A stretch of 64,000 bases of DNA, taken from NCBI RefSeq assembly GCF_040954835.1, contig NC_090709.1, forward strand, positions 42,292,490 through 42,356,489, read 5' to 3'. Position 1 is the first letter of the stretch. The number at the start of each line of letters is the position of its first letter. The notes beneath the pieces are model-generated. The model was not told where the DNA came from and ran no database searches. It worked only from the letters and a program-made list of their open reading frames with translations. Made by a program: the position numbers and the translations under genes. Origin of the DNA: Lepisosteus oculatus (Eukaryota; Chordata; Actinopteri; Semionotiformes; Lepisosteidae). This document shows, piece after piece, positions 11,715-22,269 of this stretch.

Positions 11715-12870
11715 TGAGTAGATTTTCAACAATATACCCCAAAACACCTCCCCCCACAATTTGCTTGTAACTGGAATTCTGTCCAAGGGACAGGGTGTAC
11801 ACGCATTCCATCACATGCAACTCGATTTTTAGATTTCGGGAGTTGGATAGCATCAGTATTGGTGAGTGCATCTCCAACCTCAATGAAAGTGAAATGCACA
11901 CAGTGACGTGAAAAACACCTCCAATTTACACTACAAAAACAGACTGAAGTAAAGACGTCATTTGATCCAGTTGTTCTTTGTTCTTGACTGTCTGTTTCAG
12001 GTCGGATTTCCCGCTCTTCCTCCTGCAATGGGACTCCGAAGACAGGAACGGAAGAAAATCAACAATCAACAGGAGAAGATTGCCCCCTATAATTTGTTTT
12101 GCTTGTGGAAAGAGCTGTTGTAAGCTGCTGTTCTCGGTTTTAAAGGCCCTCCCTGTTGGTGTCCATCAGATTCTGTGACTCCGCATCACCGTCGGTCCTA
12201 AAGAAGCCCCTCCTTGATCTTAACACTCTCAGTTTCTTTGATTGCAGATACTTGAGCCAGCTCCCTCTTGGTCGTCTCTGCCCTGGAGTCAAAGACCCTC
12301 AGTTCTCCCACCCCCATGAACAGTGAAAATAATTTCTGCAAGCCTAGAAATATACCGAGGCAGAGCAGTGGTTCTGTGGCTCAGGATCTGTGCCCGGGGC
12401 TGAAAGGGTTTGCCGGTTCAAATCCCGCGGCCGGCAGAGGAATCCTACTCCGTTGGGGCTCCTGAGCAAGGCCCTTAACCCCAACTGCTCCAGGGCCGCT
12501 GTACAATGGCTGACCCTGCGCTCTGAACCCCAGCTTCTCTCTCTCCCTGTCTGTGTGTCTCACGGAGAGCCAGCAGGGGTCTGCGACAAGACCAATTCCT
12601 CATGCAAGAAACTGTATAGGGCCAATGAAGTGATGTTATGTTATGTTTTTATGTGGACACATCCAGGGCAACTGCAACTGCACTGTATGCACTGTGTGTT
12701 TTTTGCAATGCTCCCACCAAACTTGCTCACAATATTCTTGAAAAGTGTCTGACTATGTCACCATTTTCGATTGAACTATCTTGCTTAACATGCTGCCTTT
12801 TACTCATCTCCCTACACTGTTTGTGACAGGAAATTAAACTCCTGGTCCCGGAACGAAAAATAAACTCCGA
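11715..12870 (+). other. probable RBL 3' UTR / flank with poly(A) signals
   Basis: No coding signal was recognised after the TAG. ATTAAA at 12833-12838 and AATAAA at 12859-12864 are the first convincing poly(A) signals and lie beyond an inserted SINE. A CTGTTTCAG acceptor at about 12,000 could begin a 3' UTR exon. The extent of the transcript is a guess. Confidence 0.35.
12361..12655 (+). repeat. tRNA-derived SINE
   Basis: A-box-like ctgtggctcaggatctg and a perfect B box GGTTCAAATCC at 12415-12425 form the tRNA head. The body includes ccccaactgctccagggccg and ends in gatgttatgttatg. Related copies are at 19.65-19.85 kb (reverse) and 57.44-57.72 kb. Confidence 0.9.
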
Positions 12871-13184
12871 TACGGCTTATGTGTCATTTGGTATCGCCCG
12901 TTTCTAAGCACTGGGGACACCTGTGGGTCATTTAATTCCATTAAGAGAACCCTGACGCTCGCGAACTGACTGCAGCTCAGATATTGGCCCTATATGATGT
13001 AGAATTAACTTAATATCACGCTAGAACTGAAACTGCTGATACAGTAGTGACCTGTGAAACCCTTTGACTCGTAAGGACCAGGGTTGGAGACTGCCATGAA
13101 TGGCATAAATCCTTTTTAATATGTAGCTTCTTAAAGCTCAGTGCTTCTCATCCTGTAGTTACAGTTAATGGCTTCTCTATAATA

Positions 13185-13862
13185 ATAATTCTCAATAATA
13201 ATTATATTATATATCTCTATAAAAGCTATATAATTGCTTACACTTATATAGCGCTTTTCTGGACACTCCACTCAAAGCGCTTGACAGGTCATGGGGAATC
13301 CCACTACCGCCACCAGTGTGCAGCCCCACCTGGATGATGCGACGGCAGCCATAGTGCACCAGAACACTCCCCACACACACCAGCTCTCAGTGGAGAGGAG
13401 AGCAGAGTGATGAAGCCAGTTCAGAGAGGGGGATTATTAGGAGGCCATGATGGGTAAGGGCCAATGGGAAATTTGGCCAGGACGCCAGGGTTATTTTTAA
13501 TGACCACAGAGAGTCAGGACCTCGGTTTTATGTCTCATCCGAAGGACGGCACCTGTTTACAGTATAATGTCCCCCGTCACTATACTGGGGCATCAGGACC
13601 CACACAGACCACAGGGTGAGCGCCCCCTGCTGGCCCCACTAACACCTCTTCCAGCAGCAACCTTAGTTTTCCCCAGGAGGTCTCCCCTCCAGGTGCTGAC
13701 CAGGCTCACACCTACTGAGCTTCAGTGGGCTGCCAGCTGTGAGTTGCAGGGTGAAATAGCTGCTGGCAATGTAGGACATTACATGCAGAGATCTGACTGC
13801 ATTAGGACCCACATGGACCTCAGGGTGAACGCCCCCTGCTGGCCCAACTAACACCTCTACCT
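13185..13862 (-). repeat. 5S-derived SINE, near full length
   Basis: Read on the minus strand it begins near 13,860, carries the 5S-like block at about 13,675-13,725 (complement of ctcccctccaggtgctgacc and of ctactgagcttcagtgggct) and runs through the shared body to the AT-rich tail at 13.19 kb. A short second copy of the cctcagggtgaacgccccct segment lies at its 5' end, at 13.8 kb. Confidence 0.85.
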
Positions 13863-14029
13863 GCATGTAGCATTATACTCTAGTCTACCATATGCGTCAG
13901 TCTTTAATTTTGTCTTGACAAATTAAACAAACACAAAAAACTAGTTAATTATGACGTAAAGCAGAAAAAAGGAGAGGTTTTAGTACAGGCCACTGTGGTA
14001 CCCCACTAATTACACCATTGTTATCGTCA

Positions 14030-14090
14030 CCCTGTAAAGTGCTTTGAGAAGCCACCTTTACAGGTTTATTATTATTATTTATATTATAAC
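14030..14090 (+). repeat. LINE 3'-tail remnant
   Basis: The string gtaaagtgctttgagaagcc followed by acctttacaggtttattatt matches the terminal sequence of the LINE fragments at 23.65 and 36.8 kb. Confidence 0.6.
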
Positions 14091-15099
14091 GTTACTGTTC
14101 CCAAAGATGACGCTTTCATCTCAACACCATGAATGCTATCAAAAACCGTCGGTCAATAATTTGTTGATCCCCCACAGTTTTTTCATCGAAAGAGCTCAGG
14201 TGTTCTGTGATAAAAAAAAAAGATATGGAAGACCTTCATTACTCTGTGTCCAAGGAATAACTCTCCTTTCCCTACTTCGTATACAACTATTTCACCAAAC
14301 AGTTCATAAAAGCAATAGAAACGACAAATCTCATGGTTTAGGATTAAAAAAAAAATGTTTTATCTTTTTTTAGCCCTTTCTGTAGTTCAGCAAAATTCTG
14401 ATTCCAAGCTGACAAATGTAAAAAGATAGTGTGGTAGTGTATTAATACTATGGCACTAACTTCTCTGGCTGAGGAGATGATACGCCTGGCCAAAGAGCAC
14501 GGACTCACAGACCTCCAGTCCGACACAGGCTCCTTGGCTCTCCATTGTTTTTCACCAAAACAGCAGGACCTAGACACACTCGGTATTTGACTTATATAGT
14601 CTGGCCAGGGAACAAAGCCGATTCCAGTTCTCTTGATCCACAGCATAGTTTTTCTAGGAAGCCATCTGGGGAATCTACGAAGACAAACCAGACCCAAGAG
14701 TCTAAACTCCTCGAAATGACCCTCCCCTCCCGCCCCCTAGTGGCGGTTTTGTGAAATGCGCAGATCAGAGACAATGGGTGTCATAATAGAGGAGCTGTAG
14801 CTCCCTAAACTGGTCGATACGTTTTTTTGCAAGCGGCCACGCGCAGACAAATGGTTTTTACGAGGAAGCCGCCGGCAGTTGTCATGTTAATACAAACGTT
14901 TGGGCTCTTACTGCGGCAGGGAAGTGTCTTAAATACTGAACAAATCTCAAAAGCTCACAGCAGTGAGCCGAAGGTGAGGGAAATTCAACTTGTCTTCCAT
15001 CATTCACTATTACTGTACTCACTATTACTATTACTATTCGACTACTATTGGATTGTAGCCTGAGCGGATAATTGCAGGTTGCACACACACACACACACG

Positions 15100-15265
15100 T
15101 GCAAGGGCACGGGGACCGTTTGCAGACACCAGTTCACCAGGCCAGCACCCTGGGAGGAAGTCGGGAGGAAGCTGGAGGACCCAGGGCCTGCCTCCGCCGA
15201 CCTGGACAGAACATGCAAACTCCACCCAGAAGGTGACCGCCATCAGAATAGCCCCCCTAGACAAA
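15100..15265 (-). repeat. tRNA-SINE fragment (second SINE family)
   Basis: The segment contains gaacatgcaaactccaccca, the reverse of the gtttgcatgttctcc block of the SINE family found at 15.83 and 57.96 kb. A short (CA)n lies beside it. Confidence 0.6.
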
Positions 15266-15358
15266 CCGAGGAGCCAGAAGAGCCATGGCGCTATGGGAGA
15301 CCGCGCACAACTCCCCTCAGAACATGCTCAAGCTCAGATTGTGCCGCGTGCAACGCAC

Positions 15359-16548
15359 CTTGATAGCAAATTAAATGAAAGGAGCAGCTGCAAGGATAGT
15401 CGTGCCACAGCCCACTGCTTGCCATGATCCCACAGTTTTCTTTTCTTCCATTATTCTCTGGCTGTCCTGTAGCCCAGCTGGTGAAATTAGCCCCGGTCTG
15501 GCTGTAAAGACTGATGTTCCCCATGGACCACTTCCTGCTCCACTGGTCCCAAAACAGTCCTATCCAGCCGGCATATTGAAGAGGATTCCCCGCAGTCTGG
15601 AGGAGCTGCTCGTTGTCCTCTGGGCTCTCGATGACAGCCAGGTCAGTGTAGTTCTCCCTGCAGTAACTCTGGGCTTCGGTCCAGCTCTTCTCCAGGCTCA
15701 CAAAGTGATACTGACGAGCGCAGCAGGAGGGGACACCCCAGAGCCCTGGAGAGAGAGAGACACACACAGGGGACACACCAGGATCAGCCGAACAACTGTA
15801 CCAAAATAGGGTTTGAATGTAGTATTAAGCAAAACTAAAGACAGCAGGGTTGATCCCTGGGGAGATGTCTGTTTGGGGTCTGCATGGTCTCTGGGGGCTT
15901 CTGCGGGTTTCCTCTGGGTGCTTGGTCCCGCAGCCCAAAAGTTAGCTGGCCCTGGTGTGAGTATGTTTGTATGTGTGTCTGTGTGTGACCCCCCCCGGCG
16001 ACAGACTGGTGTCCCATCCAGGGTGTATCCTGCCTTGTGCCTGTTGCCTGCTGGGATAGGCTCTGGCTCCCCTGTGATTGGATGAGGCGATTACCAAATG
16101 GACGGATGGCGTTGATATTTTTTCTATCTTGTGTGTGGGGAGTGTACTGGCGCACTATGGCTGCCGTCGCATCATCCAGGTGGGGCTGCACTGGTGGCAG
16201 AAAGTGGGATTCCCCATGACCTGTAAAGTGCTTTGAGTGGAGTGTCCAGAAAAGCGATATATAGGCGTAAGCAATTATTATTATTATTATTATTATTATT
16301 GTTATTATTATTATTATTATTATTATAGCACTTTACTTTTACCTTCCTGCTTCTAACATTCCTGGGAAGCTCTTACTATTAAATTAATCCCGGTTTCACA
16401 AGTAGAGAACAGAACCAGATCAGGACTTCAGAAAACAATTTCTCATCTCTATGGGCTAATCAGAACAAAAAGATCAATTAAGACATAAATCAATAAATAT
16501 AGATCACTGACCTGTGCAGAGCAGGGTGAGATATGCATTCCTCATCAT
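15359..16548 (-). CDS. secreted C-type lectin, signal exon plus CTLD exon, 3' end uncertain
   Basis: Minus-strand gene. Exon 1 (16548-16512) encodes MMRNAYLTLLCT and ends in phase 1 before a GTCAGT donor. Exon 2 (15745-15359, 387 bp, phase 1 to 1) carries a complete C-type lectin-like domain between a tctctctccag acceptor and a GTGCGT donor. The joined start reads LLCTGLWGVPSCCA, a plausible signal peptide, followed by RQYHFVSLEKSWTEAQSYC and TDLAVIESPEDNEQL. The domain core has WIGL, then TGQPENNGRKENCG, then WHDYPCSCSFHLICY. The usual long-loop Ca2+/sugar motif EPN or QPD is QPE here and WND is WHD, so Ca2+-dependent sugar binding is doubtful. Fish genes of this type often carry further CTLD exons; none was recognised toward lower coordinates. 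If the donor is not used, the frame continues to a stop near 15,291. The gene is convergent with the RBL gene. Confidence 0.8.
15830..16108 (+). repeat. tRNA-SINE (second family), 5' truncated, in lectin intron
   Basis: Contains gggtttcctctgggtgcttg, a TG-rich segment, ctggtgtcccatccagggtg and gggataggctctggctcccc, and ends atggacggatgg, the typical 3' portion of a common fish SINE. It lies in the single visible intron of the C-type lectin gene. Confidence 0.85.
16115..16327 (+). repeat. 5S-derived SINE 3' half with (ATT)n
   Basis: Starts at gtgtggggagtgtactggcg, continues through gctgccgtcgcatcatccag and cctgtaaagtgctttgagtg, and ends in a run of about 16 ATT triplets. Same family as the copies at 13.2 and 56.6 kb. 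Confidence 0.9.
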
Positions 16549-16874
16549 GACTGTGAGCAGGGGAGCTGCAGACACAGACAAAAAAATGAGATCAGAATTA
16601 TTTTTAGCAGGAGTTGAATAAAAGAGGAAGTTAGATGGATTTTGTAAACTCAGGGCCTGAAGGAGTGAGGCCAACAAAGAAAATTGATTCACTTATTGGT
16701 TAATTTTATGATACTAAAACACCAGGAGCATTTTCAACATCTGTCATTGCATGCAATGTCTTGTCTCATTTCCAATAGATGGTAATGATAATTTCATGGA
16801 AAGCAGATTCACGCTAGCTGTGCTTTCCCGTGTATAAATTACCTCTGTCTGTGTTGATCTGTGCTGTAGCTTTC

Positions 16875-17455
16875 CGTTTGGAGTGAGAACTGTCTCTCTG
16901 TAGCTCTGTCTGTCCCTCTGGGGTGAGAACTGTCTCTCTGTAGCTCTGTCTGTCCCTCTGGGGTGAGAACTGTCTCTCTGTAGCTCTGTAGATCCCTTTG
17001 GGGTGAGAACTGTCTCTCTGTAGCTCTGTCTGTCCCTCTGGGGTGAGAACTGTCTCTCTGTAGCTCTGTAGGTCCCTCTGGAGTGAGAACTGTCTCTCTG
17101 TAGCTCTGTCTGTCCCTCTGGGGAGAGAACTGTCTCTCTCTAGCTCTGTCTGTCCCTCTGGGGTGAGAACTGTCTCTCTGTAGCTCTGTAGGTCCCTCTG
17201 GGGTGAGAACTGTCTCTCTGTAGCTCTGTCTGTCACTCTGGGGTGAGAACTGTCTCTCTGTAGCTCTGTAGATCCCTCTGGAGTGAGAACTGTCTCTCTG
17301 TAGCTCTGTAGGTCCCTCTGAGGTGAGAACTGTCTCTCTGTAGCTCTGTAGGTCCCTCTGGAGTGAGAACTGTCTCAATCCAGCTGTCTGGTCTTCTGGG
17401 ATTAAAACTGTCTCAATCCAGCTCTGTCTGTCCCTCTGGGGTGAAAGTTGTCTCT
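16875..17455. repeat. 40-bp minisatellite upstream of the C-type lectin exon 1
   Basis: Fourteen or so copies of gtgagaactgtctctctgta followed by gctctgtctgtccctctggg. Because 40 is not a multiple of three, successive copies cycle through all frames, and on the minus strand all of them are open. Apparent 140- and 208-residue frames rich in Arg, Gln and Thr are therefore artefacts. Confidence 0.95.
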
Positions 17456-17689
17456 CTGCAGCCATGAGACATATGTCTCACAGATCTGCTCTAATGTACC
17501 TGGACGAGCTTGAGCTCATCTCAGTGTTCGGAAAACTGTTATGCCCAGACTGCCTCAGATGAAAACATATCCTCTAAATAACTGAGGCTGGCTGTTCCCT
17601 CTGATTTAAACAGCAGACTGTATTTCTGGAATATTCAAATGATATAATACTGCCTTCAGGCTGGCATTCTCAAATTAATGTGGCAATCA

Positions 17690-19135
17690 GTGTATTTATA
17701 CTCACAGTAGATGGTGCAGTAATGATCAGTGCATTTATACTCACCGTAGATGGTGCAGTAATGTGTCTGTATTTATACTCACAGTAGATGGTGCAGTAAT
17801 GATCAGTGTATTTATACTCACAGTAGATGGTGCAGTAATGATCAGTGTATTTATACTCACAGTAGATGGTGCAGTAATGATCAGTGTATTTATACTCACA
17901 GTAGACGGTGCAGTAATGTGTCTCAGTATTTAAACTAACATTAGATGGTACAATAATGATCAGTGAATTTATACTCACAGTAGATGGTGCAGTAATGATC
18001 AGAGTATTTATACTCACAATAGATGGTGCAGTAATGTGTCTGTATTCATACTCACAGTAAACGGTGCAGTATTGATCAGTGTATTTATACTCACAGTAGA
18101 TGGTGCAGTAGTGATCAGTGTATTTATACTCACAGTAGATGGTGCAGTTATGATCAGTGTATTTATACTCACAGTAGATGGTGCAGTAATGATCAGTGCA
18201 TTTATACTCACCGTAGATGGTGCAGTAATGATCAGTGTATTTATACTCACAGTAGATGGTGCAGTAATGATCAGTGTATTTAAACTCACAGTAGATGGTG
18301 CAGTAATGATCAGTGTATTTATACTCACAGTAGACGGTGCAGTAATGTGTCTCAGTATTTAAACTAACATTAGATGGTACAATAATGATCAGTGTATTTA
18401 TACTCACAGTAGATGGTGCAGTAATGTGTCTCAGTATTTACACTCACAGTAGATGGTGCAGTAATGATCAGTGTATTTATACTCACAATAGATGGTGCAG
18501 TAATGTGTCTGTATTCATACTCACAATAGATGGTGCAGTAATGTGTCTGTATTCATACTCACAGTAAACGGTGCAGTAATGTGTCTCTGTATTTATTCTC
18601 ACAGTAGATGGTGCAGTAATGATTAGTGTATTTATACTCACAGTAGATGGTGCAGTAATGTGTCTCTGTATTTATACTCATAGTAGAGGGTGCAGTTATG
18701 ATCAGTGTATTTATACTCACAGTAGATGGTGCAGTAATGATCAGTGTATTTATACTCACAGTAGATGGTGCAGTAATGATCAGTGTATTTATACTCACAG
18801 TAGATGGTGCGGTAATGTGTCTGTATTTATACTCACAGTAGATGGTGCAGTAATGTGTCGGTATTTATACTCACAATAGATGGTACAGTAATGATCAGTG
18901 TATTTATACTCACAGAAGATGGTGCAGTAATGTGTCTCTGTATTTATTCTCACAGTAGATGGTGTAGTAATGATCAGTGTATTTATACTTACAGTGGATG
19001 GTGCAGTAATGTGTCTGTGTTTATACTCACAGTAGATGGTGCAGTATTGATCAGTGTATTTATACTCACAGTTGATGGTGCAGTAATGTGTCTCTGTATT
19101 TATACTCACAGTAGAGGGTGCAGTAATGATCACTG
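17690..19135. repeat. 38-40-bp minisatellite (mostly 39 bp)
   Basis: About 37 copies of gatcagtgtatttatactca followed by cagtagatggtgcagtaat, with variants beginning gtgtctctgtatt. On the minus strand each copy contains CTGTGAGTATAAATA, a good match to a splice-donor consensus. The 39-bp form equals 13 codons and gives long open frames on both strands. Confidence 0.95.
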
Positions 19136-19139
19136 TACT

Positions 19140-19430
19140 GACTGTGGTCATTAAAAATCCCAGGGTGTTTCTCAAGAAAGAGTAGGAGTGTTACCCCGGT
19201 GTCCTGGTCAAATTTCCCATTGGTCCTCACCCATCATGGCCTCCTAATAACCCCCCTCTCTGAACTGGCTTCATCCCTCTGCTCTCCTCCCCACTGAGAG
19301 CTGCTGTGTGGGGAGCGTTCTGGCGCACTATGGCTGCCGTCGCATCAGCCAGGTGGGGCTGCACACTGGTGGGGGTGGAGGGGATCCCCATTACCTGTAA
19401 AGCACTTTGAGTGGATTATTATTATAATGA
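19140..19430 (+). repeat. 5S-derived SINE, 5' truncated
   Basis: Reads ggtcattaaaaatcccaggg, then cccatcatggcctcctaata, then ggctgccgtcgcatcagcca and ends at ttacctgtaaagcactttga with an ATT-rich tail. It abuts the right end of the 39-bp minisatellite. Confidence 0.88.
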
Positions 19431-19639
19431 TTATAAGCTTAGTTAGGATGCAAGAGAGCTCAGTGCGCTATTGTGACAATGTTCTGGCTGTCTGTCCCTG
19501 CAGTCTATGGAAATGACTGAGGCGCTGAGGAGAAAATAGCGTATTATCTCTGTGGTTAATTCATGAACTGTGATTTGCATGTAGGGAGTTGTGGAAAGAG
19601 AGGTTTACAGTCATTTCAAATTCAAGCGGAACAACATAG

Positions 19640-19850
19640 AAGCAGCTCAAGAGAGAGAGAGAGAAACACAGACAGGGAGAGAGAAGCTTGGGGGTCGGAC
19701 ATTTATACGGCACCCCTGGAGCAGTTGGGGTTCAGGGCCTCGCTCAGGGGCCACAACAGAGTCGGGTTCCTCTGCCGGCTGCGGGATTCGAACCGGCAAA
19801 CCCCTTCCAGCCCCAGGCACAGATCCTGAGCCACAGAACCATCGCCCTCT
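19640..19850 (-). repeat. tRNA-derived SINE (12.36-kb family)
   Basis: The reverse complement shows ctgtggctcaggatctgtgc, the B box GGTTCGAATCC, and the ccccaactgctccaggg body ending in a GA-rich tract. Confidence 0.85.
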
Positions 19851-20039
19851 CATGGGAAGCAAAGGAAAACGGTGTGCTCTGTTTCTTAGTTCCTTAGAGT
19901 GTTATCAGATTGAACGTGTGTAACGAATGTAACTTAATAAGTCGTCTGCTCACCTTTTGTGACACCTTCAGATAACGGTCAGGGTCGCTCAAGATAAAGC
20001 TCATCGAAAGAGCCAGCTCTGTCATTGGGTCCGGCCCTG

Positions 20040-20560
20040 ACCCCCCTTGTGGTGGCGGATGAGAGGTGTCCAAACTAGAGCCCATCATGGACGACGTCTC
20101 CCATCTCCCCTCTATAACACGCTTGGGAGAATGAAGAGCACGTTCAGCGACAGGCTGATCCAAACTCGGTGCGACGAGGGGCGCCACAGGAGGTCATTCG
20201 TACCTCCTGCCATCAGACTGTACCGCTCCTCCACTGTGTGTCTGGGCAGGGGCAGCACTGACACTGACCTGCTTATGGACTAAACAGTAAACTCTCTGCT
20301 TCCATCAGGTTTTTCCCATGTTCACAACTGGTGCAATACACGCCAGGGACTTGTGCAATCTATTCGTATTCGTATTGTGCAATACAACTTTTTGTTCTTT
20401 TTTTTGGGTAGACTCTGTATTGTGCGCCACTTTTTTTTGTAGTGCACGTCTCACCGACGTTACCGGTGGTATTGTGTGTATTGTATTGTTGTGTCATATC
20501 TGTGCTGACCGCGCTAAACTGTTGCAATTTTCCTCACGGGATCAAGTGTCTCGCTACTGA
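20040..20560 (+). repeat. LINE ORF2 C-terminal end and 3' UTR (family A)
   Basis: A short frame at 20130-20283 reads MKSTFSDRLIQTRCDEGR and then RRSFVPPAIRLYRS, the typical extreme C-terminus of fish CR1/L2-like non-LTR retrotransposon ORF2 proteins. A T-rich, TGTATTG-rich 3' UTR follows. No reverse transcriptase core is present. Confidence 0.7.
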
Positions 20561-20599
20561 TATGATATGATGGGTGATATGGCCAGCGGTATTGTAACA

Positions 20600-21130
20600 C
20601 AATGACAATACACAGAGGAGAGCGTGGAGGGTGGTACTAAGAGAAGCAGAGGGGTGAAGAACAGAACCAGTTCAGTAAAGGCTCTTCTGAAGAAGAGGGT
20701 TTGGAGTCTGGATTGGCAGGAGTTTAGAGAAGGTGACTCTGATATCCTTGGGCAGAGAGTTCCAGAGCTTGGGGGCACAACAGGAGAAGGCCCTGTCACC
20801 CCTAGAGTGTAGATGGGCTTGGGGGGACAGTAAAGAGGGCAGAATTTGAAGAGCGAAGGTTGCGAGGTGGGGAGTAGGGCGATGATAGCTCAGACAGGTA
20901 CTGAGGCGCCCAGCCACGCAGAGCCTTACAGGTGAGCAGGAGGATTTTAAAAGTCCACACGGAATTTGACCGGAAGCCAGTGCAGGGACTCCAGGATAGG
21001 AGTAATGTGATCACTTGCACTAGACCTGGTCAGGAGTCTGGCTGCCGAATTTTGCACATACTGGAGTTGGTTCGATGTGGATTTAGAAACCCCAGCGAGT
21101 AGAGCATTGCAGTAGTCAATAGAAACTGGT
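20600..21130 (-). pseudogene. LINE ORF2 C-terminal fragment (family B)
   Basis: The minus strand encodes, with frameshifts, pieces such as KALRGWAPQYLSELSSPYS, then GDRAFSCCAPKLWNSLP and RRAFTELVLFFTPLL, the post-RT C-terminal region of a non-LTR retrotransposon. The YADD-type catalytic core is absent. Similar copies lie at 23.65, 24.35, 36.2 and 52.8 kb. Confidence 0.85.
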
Positions 21131-21169
21131 GTAACGTTAGGTCACATAATCTTGCCATGCAAGTGACGG

Positions 21170-21440
21170 CTTCGAGTTGATAAATTGATAAATGTCCTGC
21201 AGTAAAACTGACTATTTTTTTAAAAAACAAATTGTGTTGTTCCCATTGTAGCTTTGCCTTTTGCATAATCATTTTTATGATCTATTCTTATAAAAATATA
21301 TATTAACACCTATATGTGAAAAGCCTCATAGGCATTGCTCTGTGACTGAATGCAATTCAAAGCCTTCATTTTTAAGAAGCGTGTTTTTGCACTTGAATGT
21401 TTTTGCTGTTGGCCATCCAAGCTGTAAATAAGCTGCACAA
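21170..21440 (+). repeat. unassigned dispersed repeat, copy 1
   Basis: The block from gataaattgataaatgtcc to ggccatccaagctgtaaata has clear counterparts at 56.28-56.53 kb and, inverted, 62.68-62.77 kb. Shared landmarks are cccattgtagctttgccttt and tgtgaaaagcctcataggca. No terminal structure or coding capacity was seen. Confidence 0.7.
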
Positions 21441-21935
21441 CTAGAGACTCTTCTAGATATAGAGCAACACAACTGGACACTGTCTTCTAGACACACAGCA
21501 GCACACCTAAAGACTCTTCTAGATATAGAGCAACACAACTGGACACACTCTTCTAGATATAGAGCAACACAACTGGACACACTCTTCTAGACACACAGCA
21601 GCACAACTAGACTCTTCTAGAAATAGAGCAACACAACTAGAGACTCTTCTAGATGTAGAGCAACACAACTGGACACACTCTTCTACACACACAGCAGCAC
21701 AACTAGACAGTCTTCTAGATATAGAGCAACACAACTGGACACACTCTTCTAGAGACACAACAGCACAACTAGAGACTCTTCTAGATAAAGAGCAACACAA
21801 CTAGACACACAGCAGCACAGCTAGACACTATTCTAGATATAGAGCAACACAACTAGACACACTCTTCTAGACACACAGCAACGCAGCAACAAGACACGCA
21901 CTTCGAAACACAGGAACACAACTAGACACACAGTG
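21440..21935. repeat. minisatellite, inverted counterpart of the 3.4-kb array
   Basis: About 14 copies of agagcaacacaactggacac followed by actcttctagatat, the reverse complement of the unit at 3.4-4.26 kb. The variant agcagcacaactagac is present in both arrays. Confidence 0.95.
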
Positions 21936-21939
21936 AGGC

Positions 21940-22245
21940 TATACAGTGTGTCCAGTAAGAGTCTGTACAGGAGTGTGTGTGTCTATACAGTGTGTCCAGT
22001 AAGAGTCTGTACAGGAGTGTGTGTGTCTATACAGTGTGTCCAATAAGAGTCTGTACAGGAGTGTGTGTGTCTATACAGTGTGTCCAATAAGAGTCTGTAC
22101 AGGTGTGTGTGTGTGTCTATACAGTGTGTCCAGTAAGAGTCTGTACAGGAGTGTGTGTGTCTATACAGTGTGTCCAATAAGTGTCTGTACAGGAGTGTGT
22201 GTGGGTCTATACAGTGTGTCCAATAAGAGTCTGTACAGACAGTAG
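21940..22245. repeat. 44-bp minisatellite
   Basis: About seven copies of ctatacagtgtgtccagtaa followed by gagtctgtacaggagtgtgt and gtgt. It adjoins the previous array directly and shares the gtgtgtc motif. Confidence 0.93.
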
Positions 22246-22269
22246 TACAGCCCCTAGTCTGTCTCTGTC

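Noticed and set aside
14450..14590. 46-codon ORF beginning MALTSLAEEMIRLAKEHG
   Set aside because: The helical start looks protein-like, but it is short, without splice signals or a recognised family. Kept only as a note.
16814..17465. 140- and 208-codon minus-strand frames rich in Arg, Gln and Thr
   Set aside because: Products of the 40-bp repeat; they overlap each other in different frames.
17670..18407. 245-codon minus-strand reading frame
   Set aside because: It lies wholly inside the 39-bp minisatellite; 39 bp is 13 codons, so any stop-free unit gives a long frame.
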